Shown here in pieces: positions 12,850 through 23,182 of a stretch of DNA of 64,000 bases (the first letter of the stretch is position 1; every line of letters begins with the position of its first letter). Source of the DNA: Colias croceus (lineage: Eukaryota > Arthropoda > Insecta > Lepidoptera > Pieridae); assembly GCF_905220415.1 (NCBI RefSeq), contig NC_059561.1, positions 3,922,001 to 3,986,000 of the forward strand, in the 5' to 3' direction. Made by a program: the position numbers and the translations under genes. The notes under the pieces were generated by a model. It ran no database searches. It saw only the letters and a program-made list of their open reading frames with translations, and had not been told where the DNA came from.

Positions 12850-13031
12850 AAAAAACTCGCATAGGACCCGCTCCTGTGGGATTTCCGGGATAAAAGCCTA
12901 TGCTTATTCTGGGTCTTCAGCTACCTACATATTAAATTTCATTGTAATCGGTTCAGTAGTATTTGCGTGAAAAAGTAACAAACATCCATCTATCTAGATA
13001 AACTTTCGCATTTATAATATTAGTACGATAA
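12850..13031 (-). mobile_element. Helitron-like element, family HelB, 3' truncated
   Basis: The body (CTCGCATAGGACCCGCTCC, TTCATTGTAATCGGTTCAGT) and the 5' end (GCATTTATAATATTAGTACG) are present. The GC hairpin and CTAG expected near 12850 are missing. Confidence 0.6.
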
Positions 13032-14190
13032 AGTATAAACACGACTCAAATGGCATTATTCGTCAGAACTGGACAAACAAAAACATAAAGATTGTTGTTC
13101 GGAACATAATGGAGCCCATGCAATAACAATAATACAAAAATAATATTCCATTATGAGTATATCTGCTACATTAAATATGAACACATCGAGTGTTATTATA
13201 TGTATTTGCTTGCCTAAATGCTTTGTACTGTATTTAGTGTATTTTGTTATTTTTTTTGTATCTTATAGTTTTCTAAGTTATTGTTTTTTTACGTTGTTAA
13301 ATCTGTACCTAAAGACCCTCTAGATATTCCATCTTATATAGTTTTGTCTGGTTCGCAAAATCTGCACTAGAAATCTTTAGATAAAAGTGTGCCTATAACT
13401 AGCGCTATTCTAAACAATAGAATTGTGAATACAGACCAGCAGGCCGAGACAAATGTCAAAACGCCAAGGAATAGAATACGCTATCGATAGAAATTGACAT
13501 AAGCGTACGATGTTTTGCCTAAGGATTCGCTCACCCTACCAACGACAATGACGACCACGAAAAAAATTTTCAACCAGTCGCAATTAAATAAAATTGTGCA
13601 AAACATAATTAAAATGACATTTAAGAATTTCCTGTCGTATTGGTGTTTGGAAACATTTTTTTTGAGATCAATGAATAAACAAACAGGTTTTTCATAGAAA
13701 CGGAGGCTCCTGGAAAAAAATGTATTTAACATTTTTTATAGATAATTAGATGATCTACAATTTTGGTTCAGGTGATTGTATGATAAACTTATCGTCTCAG
13801 CGAAAATCGTTAATTGACCTCGAAATTTTTTATTTCCGAGCACTAGAATGACGAGAGATTTAAATATTGATTTTGAACAAATTTCGGCAAGATTGGAATT
13901 TTGGTCGTGGTCGTCTTCGTCGTTGGTAGTGTGACCGAACCATTACCAAAATGTCATGAGCTTATGTCAATAATTAGCGTTAGCAGTTTCTATTCCATGG
14001 CGTTATGTACGTTTGTCTAAAGGCCCTGGCTTTACACAAACACAAAAAAAAATTGTCTTGTTGTTCACTCAGAACCTAAACAAACCACGAATTCACCATA
14101 ACGCGCCCTAAACAATCCACATAAACAAATTCAATACACTCAAGACCATAAAAACTGGCAACTTTGTACGCACTTCGTACCAGCTTTTAT
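13032..14190. other. Stretch without recognisable gene
   Basis: Overlapping frames on both strands at 13481-13732 are mutual shadows with no known motif. Related sequence (ATTTCTATTCCATGGCGTT and CAAACGCCAAGGAATAGAAT types, GACATAAGC versus GCTTATGTC) recurs in inverted form near 13455-13505 and 13955-14003, so a degenerate TIR element of about 550 bp probably occupies this interval. Confidence 0.4.
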
Positions 14191-14208
14191 GGGCCCTCTA
14201 CACAATGG

Positions 14209-14421
14209 TTTTTTTGGCCGCCTCCTTGGTACAGTGGTTGACGCGTGAGCGTAGAACCGAGGGGTCCTGGGTTGGATTCCCGGTGGAGACGAAGAAAAAA
14301 AATGTCTCGGTCTGGCAGGACACAGAAGGCTGATCACCTACTTGTCCCTAAAGAAAATCGATCAGTGAAACAGATGTATAATGCATCTGCCCCTTACCTC
14401 ACTAGAGGACATGGGACTGCA
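14209..14421 (+). mobile_element. tRNA-derived SINE inserted in the TIR element
   Basis: The head has the pol III box A-like TGGTACAGTGGT (about 14226-14237) and box B-like GGTTGGATTCC (about 14271-14281). CTACACAATGG occurs immediately before (14198-14208) and after (14422-14432), an 11-bp target duplication that sets the borders. The body with GGCTGATCACCTACTTGTCC is the sort found in abundant lepidopteran SINEs. Frames read through it are not genes. Confidence 0.75.
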
Positions 14422-14523
14422 CTACACAATGGACAGCGTTGGCCCAACAAATAACCATCGATGTTTGCCGCATTACGGCGATTATAAATAAACGTCTGCA
14501 ATAACGCCGATCATAGACATTTA

Positions 14524-14690
14524 GGCCCTCTACACTAGTTACGGATGAATTCTACACATACCCGTGGCCCTGTCGTTGATGTGGCTTGACGGAACACAGT
14601 GGGGTTTTGGTCGGTAGGAATCCGACAGAACCTACGGCCTCTTCCCCGGAGGGCGTGGGTATTTATGCAAGATTTACCCACTAAAAAAAA
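14524..14690. repeat. GC-rich interspersed repeat piece
   Basis: Between two GCCCTCTACAC copies lies a GC-rich block (CCTCTTCCCCGGAGGGCGTG and surroundings) that I recall as common in moth genomes. The class is unknown. The 95-codon minus-strand frame over it is not convincing. Confidence 0.45.
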
Positions 14691-14751
14691 GCCCTCTACA
14701 CTATCATGATTGCCTCTACTCGCCCAACGCTGCCCATTGTGTCGAGGGCCC

Positions 14752-15263
14752 ATTACAATGCGTAATCCAATTTTTCGGACACAAATTGACCTATAAAAAT
14801 GGCTGACAAAAACTGTCAACATATTTCTTCCGTGACGTAAATCTGAGTTAGATTAGCGAAGTTAAATTTGCGGTGGCATTATTCCTACGAATTGACCGAT
14901 AAATAAAACAATTTTATAGCATTTTTATTGTTATTGGATTGCCTTTGAGTTTGCTGTCGTTTGCTTAATGCGTTTGATGTGTATTTGAGTGTGTTTATAA
15001 AGAAGTTGTAAGGGATAGTTATCCAAAGTTATTTTATCTTATAGCATACGGTTATAAACATTTTAGATCAACTAGTTTCAGATAGTACATAATTAGAACT
15101 TTAGAGATGAGAATGAGATTTATTTTTTAATTTAAGTACCCTAAACTTAAATTAACAGCATTATTTGATCTCAAAAACTAATTTAGTTCTGATCACGTTC
15201 GACACTTACTAAGTACTTTTTATCTATGCAGATTTACTTGAATAAACTACATTCTTTAACCAA
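14752..15263. other. AT-rich stretch, nothing recognised
   Basis: No coding frame or clear repeat end is visible. Confidence 0.45.
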
Positions 15264-15510
15264 TCTATACTAATATTATAAAGCTGAAGAGTTTGTTTAT
15301 TTGTTTATTTGTTTGTTTGTTTGTTTGTTTGTTTGTTTGTTTGTTTGTTTGTTTGAACGCGCTAATGTCGGGAACTACTGGTCCGATTTGAAAAATTCTT
15401 TCGGTGTTAGATAGCTCATTTATCGAGGAAGGTTATAGGCTACCTATATATAATTACGCTACGACCAACAGGAGTGGAGCCACGGGGGTGAAACCGCGTG
15501 GAGCAGCTAG
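15264..15510 (+). mobile_element. Helitron-like element, family HelA, with TTTG microsatellite
   Basis: Full copy from TCTATACTAATATTATAAAG to CTAG at 15507-15510. The short TTTG run of the family is expanded to about 15 units (15292-15353). The hairpin end (GGGGGTGAAACCGCG) is slightly worn. Confidence 0.72.
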
Positions 15511-15554
15511 TATAATATAAAACGTGTGTACATGGAAGTATTATCGCTTTAGGC

Positions 15555-15585
15555 CACAAAGTTGTTTGTAGGAAACAACTTTGTG
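15555..15585. repeat. Perfect 13-bp hairpin, 5-base loop
   Basis: CACAAAGTTGTTT (15555-15567) faces its exact reverse complement (15573-15585). Function is unknown. Confidence 0.6.
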
Positions 15586-15817
15586 TAGCGTTTATATTAT
15601 TTATGCCACTAAATCGATAAAAAAATACACATACTAAATATTAAACAGTACTAATATGTTATTTGACATTTTCCTCATACTTTGCTTCAGCACATAACCT
15701 CTGTATACCCGTTCGAGGTAAATAAGACATTTCTAATAAAGGCAAATTGGGCCAAACTGTTTACCTTCCCAAAATAAACATCTTTGGTAAACATCCTTCC
15801 CTTATGTAAGTAATTTC

Positions 15818-16130
15818 ATCATCATCATCATCATCATCAGCCCATATACGTTCCCACTGCTGGGACACGGGCCTCCTATGAGGGTACAGGCCATAATCCA
15901 CCACGCTGGCCAAGTGCGGGTTGGCGGATGACACATGTCGTCGAACTTTTTAATTCTTCGACATGTCGGTTTCCTCACGATGTTTTCCTTCACCGTTCGA
16001 GCAGTGGTGATGTTACAACATGCGCAGATAAATTGAAAAAATCAATTTATTTCCTGCGCGCTCGCCTGGTCTCGAACCACGGACTTATCGATTCGAAGTC
16101 CGAGGTCTCACCACTGAGCCACCACTGCTC
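15818..16130 (-). mobile_element. tRNA-derived SINE with trinucleotide tail
   Basis: On the minus strand the head carries box A-like TGGCTCAGTGGT (16110-16121 as complement) and box B-like GGTTCGAGACC (16068-16078). The body holds GTGGTGGATTATGGCC and CCCAGCAGTGGGAACG, a 3' part widely shared in lepidopteran retroelements. It ends in a GAT/ATG trinucleotide run (15818-15840). The tRNA-like head is too degenerate to be a functional tRNA gene. Confidence 0.75.
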
Positions 16131-17080
16131 TAAGTAATAAGTAAGTAATTTGTCTGTAAGTCATTTATCAGCTCCTTTTATGAATATATTATTATGTGTA
16201 CGTTACTGTATTCATTACATTTATAAAGCTAATTTGACTATATTTTTAATCTAAAAAGTACTAATGACCCTAGCCTATGCCTCAGGATGTAACTTTGGAA
16301 ACGATTTGTGTTGTACTGTAAAAATATTGAGCGACAAAGATTTTATACAGGATTACTCGAACTCCACCTGTTATCGAAAATCTTCAAATTTAGAAACACG
16401 TTCATCTTTAAATACCTGTAAGTGAATCGACTAAAACTGCAACTGTAAGAAATTTGCATAGAAATAACCTAATGTTCATGGTGGTGTCCGCTTACCATCA
16501 GACGACCCATAAGCTCGATTGCCCGGTATAATACCTCTATAATCTTGATCATTTTAGAAGCCTATTTTTGTTCTCCTGCAGGGATCACCTAGGAGAGAAG
16601 GGGTATTCTATATATGGGTAGGATATCCTAGGTATGGATAGGGGTACTCTATATATGGGTAGGATATCCTGCTGGGAAGCAGTTATCGTTATATATTAAG
16701 TATCTAAAATAATTACAGACTACGCATATTTTAATAACAAATATGCATGCAATTTCATTATTTAATTCAAATTAGTACATTAAAATTAAATTTGATAACT
16801 CTACAAACAACGTTAAAACAATGTTTGTCTGATATAAACACATCAATTCGATTAATTTATTTATAGTTAAAGGTAAATTGTGATGGAATGCTTTTACCTT
16901 TTAAATAGTAAATGATTGATGGTTATGTAATGAATTATTGGTAGATACTCCAAAAGTTAAATAGACTTCTGTAAAATGTGATAATAAAGAATCTTACACA
17001 GTAGTGTTTAACAATATTCATAGCAGGATTCTATAGCATTATGATAATAAACATTTGATATATATTTAATGGCTGTTTCT
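16131..17080. other. Stretch with repeat fragments only
   Basis: About 16473-16530 carries a common lepidopteran repeat end (GTGTCCGCTTACCATCAGAC). A 44-base unit with TCTATATATGGGTAGGATAT is repeated twice at 16607-16673. The rest is AT-rich without genes. Confidence 0.5.
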
Positions 17081-17487
17081 CATGGGCGTAGCCACGGTGG
17101 GGGGTGGCTTTGACCTGGAAGGTTCCTAACTAAATCTAAAAACTGAATTATCTAGGTACGAACTACTAAACTTAATACATGCAAATGACATTGCCAATGC
17201 CATCGCAAATGCTGTATCTTTTGATTGTGTTGGTTTAGTTTGATTTTTTCACAACTTCAGGAGACGGTAGACTTTAGTATTCAGTATTATTTTCATTTTT
17301 ATACCGTCACGCGTTCCTGAGAACTCTTTGGGTCTTTTTAGACAGACAGACGGACAACAAAGTGAACCTTTAAGGGTTTTCTTTTTTCCTTTTGAGGTTC
17401 GAAGACCGGGATATGACTTTAGATATAGTTGCTAGTTACATATTATTTTTTATTGTTGCCCCACCTTGAGCCCATGGTACGCCCATG
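17081..17487. mobile_element. Degenerate TIR element, possibly hAT-like
   Basis: Inverted ends CATGGGCGTAGCC (17081) and GGTACGCCCATG (about 17476-17487), each followed inwards by a G-rich or C-rich run, resemble the GGGCGTAGCC ends of some hAT-type elements. Near-matching CTGTTTCT and CTGTTCT flank it. The middle holds the block ACAGACAGACGGACAACAAA (17341 on), common in moth repeats. No transposase remains. Confidence 0.45.
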
Positions 17488-18346
17488 CCTGTTCTATCTC
17501 TTTCTCTCATTACATTATTGTTATAAGCAAAAAGAAGCACTCTACCTATGTTTACTAAGAATTAAAATGTCCATTTACTTACAATAGCTTCTAACAAAAG
17601 TGCTTCAAAAGCAATTTATTTCCCCGTAACATTGTCTATCGTATATGTTTTGTTGTTTATACGCCAGTTTATTGATGAATGCTAGCCTTGTATCCATAAG
17701 TCATAATTTACGCCTGTCATAGCGCTACAACGCATGCTGCTTTAAAAATAGTTTCGATTATATTAAATTGTATACGGTATACCATGAATAGTTGCGATAT
17801 TTTTGATATTTTCAGAAAATTATTTAAAGAGTTCGAAAAATTACTCGACACGGGAAAATCAATGGAGAATACTTTCTTTATTATTATATTATTAAATGAT
17901 TCGTCATCGTCATCGTCATCGTCATTGTCATCGTCATCGTCATTGTCATCGTCATTTTCATTTTCATTTAATAAATTAAATAAAACTACTATTTTTCGTT
18001 ATATTATTCTAAACATTACTTACAATGAAGTATCTACAAAGCTACCATATACAAACATCTTTAAAAAGTAAGAGAATTTTTTCTACAATCTAGAAATCAA
18101 AAGCTTCTTATATCCGTCATTATTATTCTATCCGCCATTTTAATAAAATTGGTTGCAACTATGTTACCTACAAATATCCATCCCCATTACGCGATCGACA
18201 CCAGCCATATAGTCCGAGAGCCGAATTGATTATATGTTATTTAATCAAATCACCTGTCGAATCTCTTTTGTGTTCCATCTCTCAATCTATCTATCTCGAT
18301 AAGCCCGCCATTTGTCTTCGTCTAATGTGGGTTAATGTTTTACTAA
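17488..18346. other. AT-rich stretch with a TCATCG/TCATTG microsatellite
   Basis: The microsatellite at about 17904-17965 makes a serine run in the 95-codon frame at 17784-18071, so that frame is low-complexity and not a convincing gene. Confidence 0.5.
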
Positions 18347-18508
18347 ATTATACTGATCGGCGCAGTAGAATTCGATGCAAGGGAAAAACGCCGAATGCGT
18401 ATAGTATTTGGTTTCGTTATTGAAAAAAATCGCTTGACAGTGTTGATGGGAACAGTGTGGTATGATATCGATGATTTGACTGATGAATACAGAAAAGAGT
18501 TAAAGTAA
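18347..18508 (+). other. Exon-like open stretch of 53 codons, unidentified
   Basis: This plus-strand frame is open from 18347 to a stop at 18506-18508. It has balanced composition and a mixed hydrophobic and charged sequence (includes LMGTVWYDIDDLTDEYRKEL), unlike nearby AT-driven frames. Acceptor-like GGCGCAG ends at about 18364 and a donor-like GTAAAC starts at 18505, so it could be an internal exon or a transposon remnant. I recognise no family, and no neighbouring exon was found. Confidence 0.2.
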
Positions 18509-18915
18509 ACGCGAAACAGTTTACGCGACAATGTTTTCGGAATATGGGAAAGAAAGAGACATGTTTGGTAGTGTTTATTATTAATAGTATACTTTTGACA
18601 AGCGTTGAAGTCATATAATAGATCAAGAGCCCACGACCGCCAGACCTTCGTTATTTTGTAAAAGTTGGAAGTTTCTCTGTATATGTGTCCTTTAAACAGA
18701 TAAGAACGACCAGCGACTATCTAGTTTGGGTTGCGGTTACTTGGGCAGGTAACAAAGGTAGTCAAGGTGTATAAAATAGTTTAAGTTTAGCTATAGTATA
18801 AAAGCTAAATATTATATATGTTACTTGGGAACGTATAAAAAGATGTTACCTCAAGAGCCGGACAGTTTACATGGTTTTTACATCTTGCCAGTCACATTGA
18901 CTAATAACTAGGCAA
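18509..18915. other. AT-rich stretch, nothing recognised
   Basis: No gene or repeat with clear ends. Confidence 0.4.
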
Positions 18916-19100
18916 CATAATATTATCATCAAATTCACATTATTACCTAAAAGTGTAACAAAATATGTGAAATAAGCTACTAAAACATTTGTTTATTATA
19001 ATTATTAAAAAAATAATAGTATAATATAAGTAATAAAGTTAGTACTTATCTTTTACGGATACTCTTGTTAATGGAATTCCACGTATCTCGATGACTTAAC
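18916..19100 (-). mobile_element. Partial copy of the core of the 10488-12184 element
   Basis: The reverse complement of this stretch aligns over about 180 bases with 10832-11015. Shared blocks include TACGTGGAATTCCAT, GTTACACTTTTAGGTAAT and GTGAATTTGATGAT. No arm sequence is seen here, so it is a fragment or a related shorter element. Confidence 0.6.
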
Positions 19101-19420
19101 TAAAAATATTCAATTAAATACATATATTTTTCCATATAGTCAATGTGAATGGAAAATATCTTTTTATTTGTGCGAAAATTTTTAAGCCGCTGTTACTGAT
19201 CCGACATAAAGTTACTTCGTTAGGAGAGCTTTGGAATTCTGTTTTCACATGTCAAAAATTGAATTTTTAACTAATCTATAAGTTTTTTATAATTATTATA
19301 TTTTTTTATCAGATAAGGAAATCCCTTGCGAACTACAAAGAACTGATTTCAAAATATTATATTTTGATAAAACAGCTCTGTGTATGATTAAGGATATATT
19401 TTATTTGTTTTAATCACACA

Positions 19421-19451
19421 GGTCAACCCGAGCGGAGCCGGGACGAACTAG
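19421..19451 (+). mobile_element. 3' end of a Helitron-like element
   Basis: The hairpin CCCGAGCGGAGCCGGG is followed by ACGAACTAG. The 5' part was not identified. It abuts the next element directly. Confidence 0.5.
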
Positions 19452-19630
19452 TCTATACCTATATAATATAAAAATGAAACTCGTTTCGCGTTGTCACGGC
19501 ATCACGCGTGAATGGGTGGACCGATTTCGATAATTCTTATTTTATTATATTCCTTGAAGTATGAGGACGGTTCTTATGTAGAGTAATAACGTAAATATGT
19601 ACCACGGGCGAAGCCAGGGCGGACCGCTAG
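19452..19630 (+). mobile_element. Helitron-like element, family HelD
   Basis: It starts TCTATACCTATATAATATAA right after the CTAG at 19448-19451 and continues with TTGTCACGGCATCACGCGTG and GGGTGGACCGATTTCGATAA. It ends GGGCGAAGCCAGGGCGGACCG then CTAG (19627-19630). Confidence 0.68.
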
Positions 19631-20084
19631 CAGTATATAAAAAGCAAGAGTAAATCTAGGCAACTTTATACTTCGACTTCAACTGTACTCTTGAGTTCAC
19701 TGTAATTATAATTTCGTCCATTATTTTATTTAAACAAACTTTGAATTGAACACAATTTATATTCAGCAAAGTCCCTCATATTGTTCCCGAAGAAATAACT
19801 GAACAAAGTTGGCAAGCAATTTAAGTAATAACCTACAAATAGTCGACACAAGTTATTTTGTCTTTAAGAATTCATAATTCAATTTGTCTCGGAATTGCGG
19901 CGTTTTCATACGTCCTTAATCGTCTACTTTTGTTCAATTGGACTTTAAAGATTGGACGTGACGAGATTTTAAAATGATAACCATTAACCAATTTAAAAAG
20001 CGTAATTATAGTTATAACTAGTTATAATGACCGCGTTACATTAATTTTATGTATTATACATCTATCCTCAACCTTAGGTGGCCT
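19631..20084. other. AT-rich stretch, nothing recognised
   Basis: No gene or repeat with clear ends. Confidence 0.4.
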
Positions 20085-20230
20085 GGAAGAAATCGCTTTT
20101 AAGCGATAAGGTCACCTTTTCTACTTTATCTCGCATGACGCATCCATACAAAAATATATAGTGTACATTGTAATGTTAAATGGTGTCGTCTGTGGGTGTC
20201 GTACAATAAAATGATTAAATAAATAAATAT
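20085..20230 (+). mobile_element. 3' end of a LINE (fragment)
   Basis: TGGAAGAAATCGCTTTTAAG and CGATAAGGTCACC, then GTCGTACAATAAAATG and a TAAA-rich tail, match the kind of 3' untranslated end found on abundant moth LINEs. No coding part remains upstream, as for a 5'-truncated insertion. Confidence 0.55.
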
Positions 20231-20904
20231 AATGAGTCGTAACTACTAAGTGTGACATGATAGACAGTATTAAATATTAGTTTATTATTTGAACATTAGC
20301 CTGTGAAAAAACAACGTCTTATTCGTGATCAATAAAAACATTCTGAATTATTAAGCAGGTTCTGTTCAAGTAGTACTATGTTTAATATGATGTGTTGCAA
20401 AAATAAACTATTATGGGGTACGGATAAAACGTAGCTGCCTACGGCCTACGTAAAACGTGCTACGCTCGTAGCAGCAGGAATTGAAATACTTTTAAGTGTA
20501 GCTATCGCGGCCTGCCCCTGTAGTCTGTACAAATTAGTCGGTAATTACCGATAACTTATTTATAGACCCGTCTTCAGCAATGAAAATGATGTCGCTTAAT
20601 ACCTCTCCCCAATTTGATGGAAGCATACAATGGATACATATTTGTTTATAATTTTTATTCTTCACAAAACTTTCCTTTATGCGTCAAAATATTTATATAA
20701 TAATAGCCTTGTAGCAATGCATTTTTATCTAAATTAATAACATCATTATTTCAATTCCGTAGATATATGAAAAATAAATAAAATATAGATTTCATGGATT
20801 TGGAAAATCATTTCTTTGCAACACATTCGAATATTGTCAAAACAAATTATTCTTTGACATTGTCAATCGTTATGATACCGACGTTTGATCTCGACAAGAT
20901 CTCG
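20231..20904. other. AT-rich stretch, nothing recognised
   Basis: Around 20430-20530 the sequence is richer in GC (CTACGGCCTACGTAAAACGT) but shows no gene. Confidence 0.4.
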
Positions 20905-21290
20905 AAGGCCCTTCTCCCATTACGCTACCGGTATCCTACACGTCCGCGACTAGTATAGGTGGTCGTATTTGCGTCGCGTTTCGCGCGTATCTCTTCGGAA
21001 GAAAGATAAAAAATTCTTATCATCATGTTGTAGTTCTCGTGCGGCTATAAAAACTCTACAATTTACTTATGTTTCTTTCAATATATGGATGAATCCAGTA
21101 CATCCTACTTTTACATCGTCACTGGAATTGCTCGACATAGCGTCCGTCTACAAAAACGAGGCACAATAATGATGAATTTAGTCATTTTTCAGTCGCTTAA
21201 TATCATCAGCATCAGGCAGCGAGCAAGTATCTAACTAGTATTCTACTCGAGTATCGTATTCTAGAAGTATCGAAATGGGAGAAGGGCCTT
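20905..21290. mobile_element. TIR element (MITE-like), 386 bp
   Basis: Perfect 17-bp inverted ends, AAGGCCCTTCTCCCATT at 20905-20921 and its complement at 21274-21290, continue imperfectly inwards (CGNTAC). I see no convincing target duplication. The 66-codon frame inside shows no known motif. Confidence 0.6.
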
Positions 21291-21351
21291 ACGGTTTGTG
21301 TGGATTTGTAGATACGGTTGATAATATCGGAAACATTATATATTATTATAA

Positions 21352-21470
21352 TCTATACATATAATAAATCTGTAGAAGGGTCAATTCTGTACATTGAAAA
21401 TATTGAAAAAATAAATAGCAGGGGGTGTTACTGGATCGATACCAAACCCAAATATGTGATTAAAAAAATT

Positions 21471-21515
<45 letters not shown>

Positions 21516-21838
21516 ATGTGAAGGCATCACGTAAAAACTAGCGGTTCGATTTCGATGAAACTTGGTATAATTATACCTTATTATCCTGGGCGTAAAATAG
21601 GATACTTTTTATCCTGGAAAAATACGTAGAAAAAAAATAATCTTAATTTTTCAGTTTTATCCATAGACGTTGTTCCGTAGAACCGCGAACACACGTTGCG
21701 TATAGGCCTAGCCGTATTTGGGAATTGGGTCCAATAGATATTTATAAGATGTTATTGTCAGAGGTACTCAAAATGGATAAATAAACCATCCACGCGAAGA
21801 CCGACATCCGCGCGGACGAAGTCGCGGGCGGAAGCTAG
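21352..21838 (+). mobile_element. Helitron-like element, family HelC, long form
   Basis: 487-bp copy from TCTATACATATAATAAATCT to CTAG (21835-21838). It has a GTCT microsatellite (about 21474-21515) and an extra 3' block (ACGTTGTTCCGTAGAACCGC) before the hairpin GCGCGGACGAAGTCGCGGGC. It is nearly the same as the inverted copy at 55183-55674. Confidence 0.74.
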
Positions 21839-22338
21839 TTTTATAATAAATAGAAGATATTTCACACTTCCGATGCTATATTATGATTTAACGCAATAAT
21901 ATTTTTTTCTCTTATTTAATGTTATTGCAATTAAAATAAAATAAACAAATAATGTTTTATTTTTAAGATGGTTTCAAAATCTTATTGAAAATGTTAAGAA
22001 GCCTCTTATATTATATTAAATAAATATTAAAATAGTGTACTGCTGTCTGCATTTATTCAGCCTAAATTATTGCATTCATATTCGATTAATTTCTTTTTGA
22101 ACTTCTAGGATAATAAAATTATACAGATGAATACAAATAAAATAAAACGATCCAATTACGAAATAAATTTATTAGAAAATTTTAATTTAACAGTATATAA
22201 TAGCGTAGTTGAAAATTTGGCTCAAAACCATCATCCCTCACCAACATAATAATTCTAGTAACTTGTTCATCTGTAAAATATAAAATTTATAGATAAATAT
22301 TTATATTTAACACATAAATAATATTAACCGTGAACCGC
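21839..22338. other. AT-rich stretch, nothing recognised
   Basis: No gene or clear repeat end before the Harbinger insertion. Confidence 0.4.
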
Positions 22339-22656
22339 TAATGCCCGGTTCCTATATTTGAAAAACGATCCGTTTTAGTTACGAATAGTAGTTTAGTTAA
22401 CCAAGCGTAAGCGAAAATCGTTCCTATAAAAAACGTCTCGTCAAGCAACTTACCGACGGCTTCCTACTGACGGATGGGAGGGTTACTATTAACGAACGGT
22501 AAGCATATTGTATGGAGAAGACAGTTTATCGCGTTCCTATAAATATTTTTAATGTCATTAAGCTGTCAAAGTTACTATTCGTATAGCATTTTGTTTACCC
22601 GTCGATTTCGGGCGGTTAAATTCTTACTATTTCATTGTTTCCGCTTCAATATCGAA

Positions 22657-23036
22657 ATGTGTAGTTCAGATAGTGATAGAGAAGTGTTTAATATTATATC
22701 GAATTTCGGAAGAAGATAGTGGGCGTGAAAGAGTATATAATAAAGAGAAGGAGTGGATTTTTTTGCGACCCTGGATTCTCACGAATTTCAATTGAGATTT
22801 CGACTTGATAAAGAATCTGTTGAACAATTACTTCTTGAAATTTATCCAGACGTACGAATAAAAGGAGCCAGGTTAGTTTAATGGAGGCATTAATATTATA
22901 CCAAACACGTCTAACCTTATTACATACCTAATTTATGTTGTCATTTCAGGAATCATGGGGTATCTCCATAACATCAATTACTGTTGACGCTGAGGTTCTA
23001 TGCTTTAGGCACAATATCGATATCAGTGGCAGACCT
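22657..23036 (+). pseudogene. Harbinger transposase, 5' remnant
   Basis: A HARBI1-like transposase is a DDE-type nuclease that cuts and pastes the element. The ATG at 22657 opens a short acidic start, then frameshifts. The later reading contains DSHEFQLRFRLDKESVEQLL, an intron-like gap (GTTAGT at 22872 to TTTCAG at 22949), then HQLLLTLRFYALGTISISVA, which is the hallmark N-terminal region of Harbinger transposases. A stop codon interrupts just before that last block. The coding sequence then runs straight into Helitron-like DNA, and the DDE catalytic domain is absent. It cannot be active. Confidence 0.8.
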
Positions 23037-23182
23037 ATTTCCCTTGGTCACGGCATCACGCGTGAACGGGTGGACCGATTTCGATAATTATTTTTTTATA
23101 TTGTTCCTTGAAGTACGAGGATGGTTATTATGGAAAGAAAACATAAACATGTACCAAGGGCGAAGCCGGGGCGGACCACTAG
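23037..23182 (+). mobile_element. Truncated HelD Helitron-like piece inside the Harbinger element
   Basis: It carries GGTCACGGCATCACGCGTGA, GGGTGGACCGATTTCGATAA and the 3' end GGGCGAAGCCGGGGCGGACC followed by CTAG (23179-23182). The 5' end of the family is missing where it meets the transposase. Confidence 0.68.

Larger units (their letters stand above)
14191..14751. mobile_element. TIR element (MITE-like) interrupted by a SINE
   Basis: The left end GGGCCCTCTACACAATGG (14191-14208) and the right end (14734-14751) are inverted with one mismatch. After removing the SINE, the left TIR continues into ACAGCGTTGGCC (14433 on), matching the right TIR (GGCAGCGTTGGGC) to about 30 bp. GCCCTCTACAC occurs again at about 14524 and 14691, so a second related end or nested copy is present. 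No gene. Confidence 0.62.

Noticed and set aside
14226..14281. tRNA gene
   Set aside because: Box A and box B are present but no cloverleaf with a proper acceptor stem; it is the head of a SINE.
16068..16121. tRNA gene on the minus strand
   Set aside because: Same reason: a degenerate tRNA-like head attached to a SINE body and trinucleotide tail.
17784..18071. 95-codon serine-rich frame
   Set aside because: The serine run is a TCATCG/TCATTG microsatellite and the rest is AT-rich filler.
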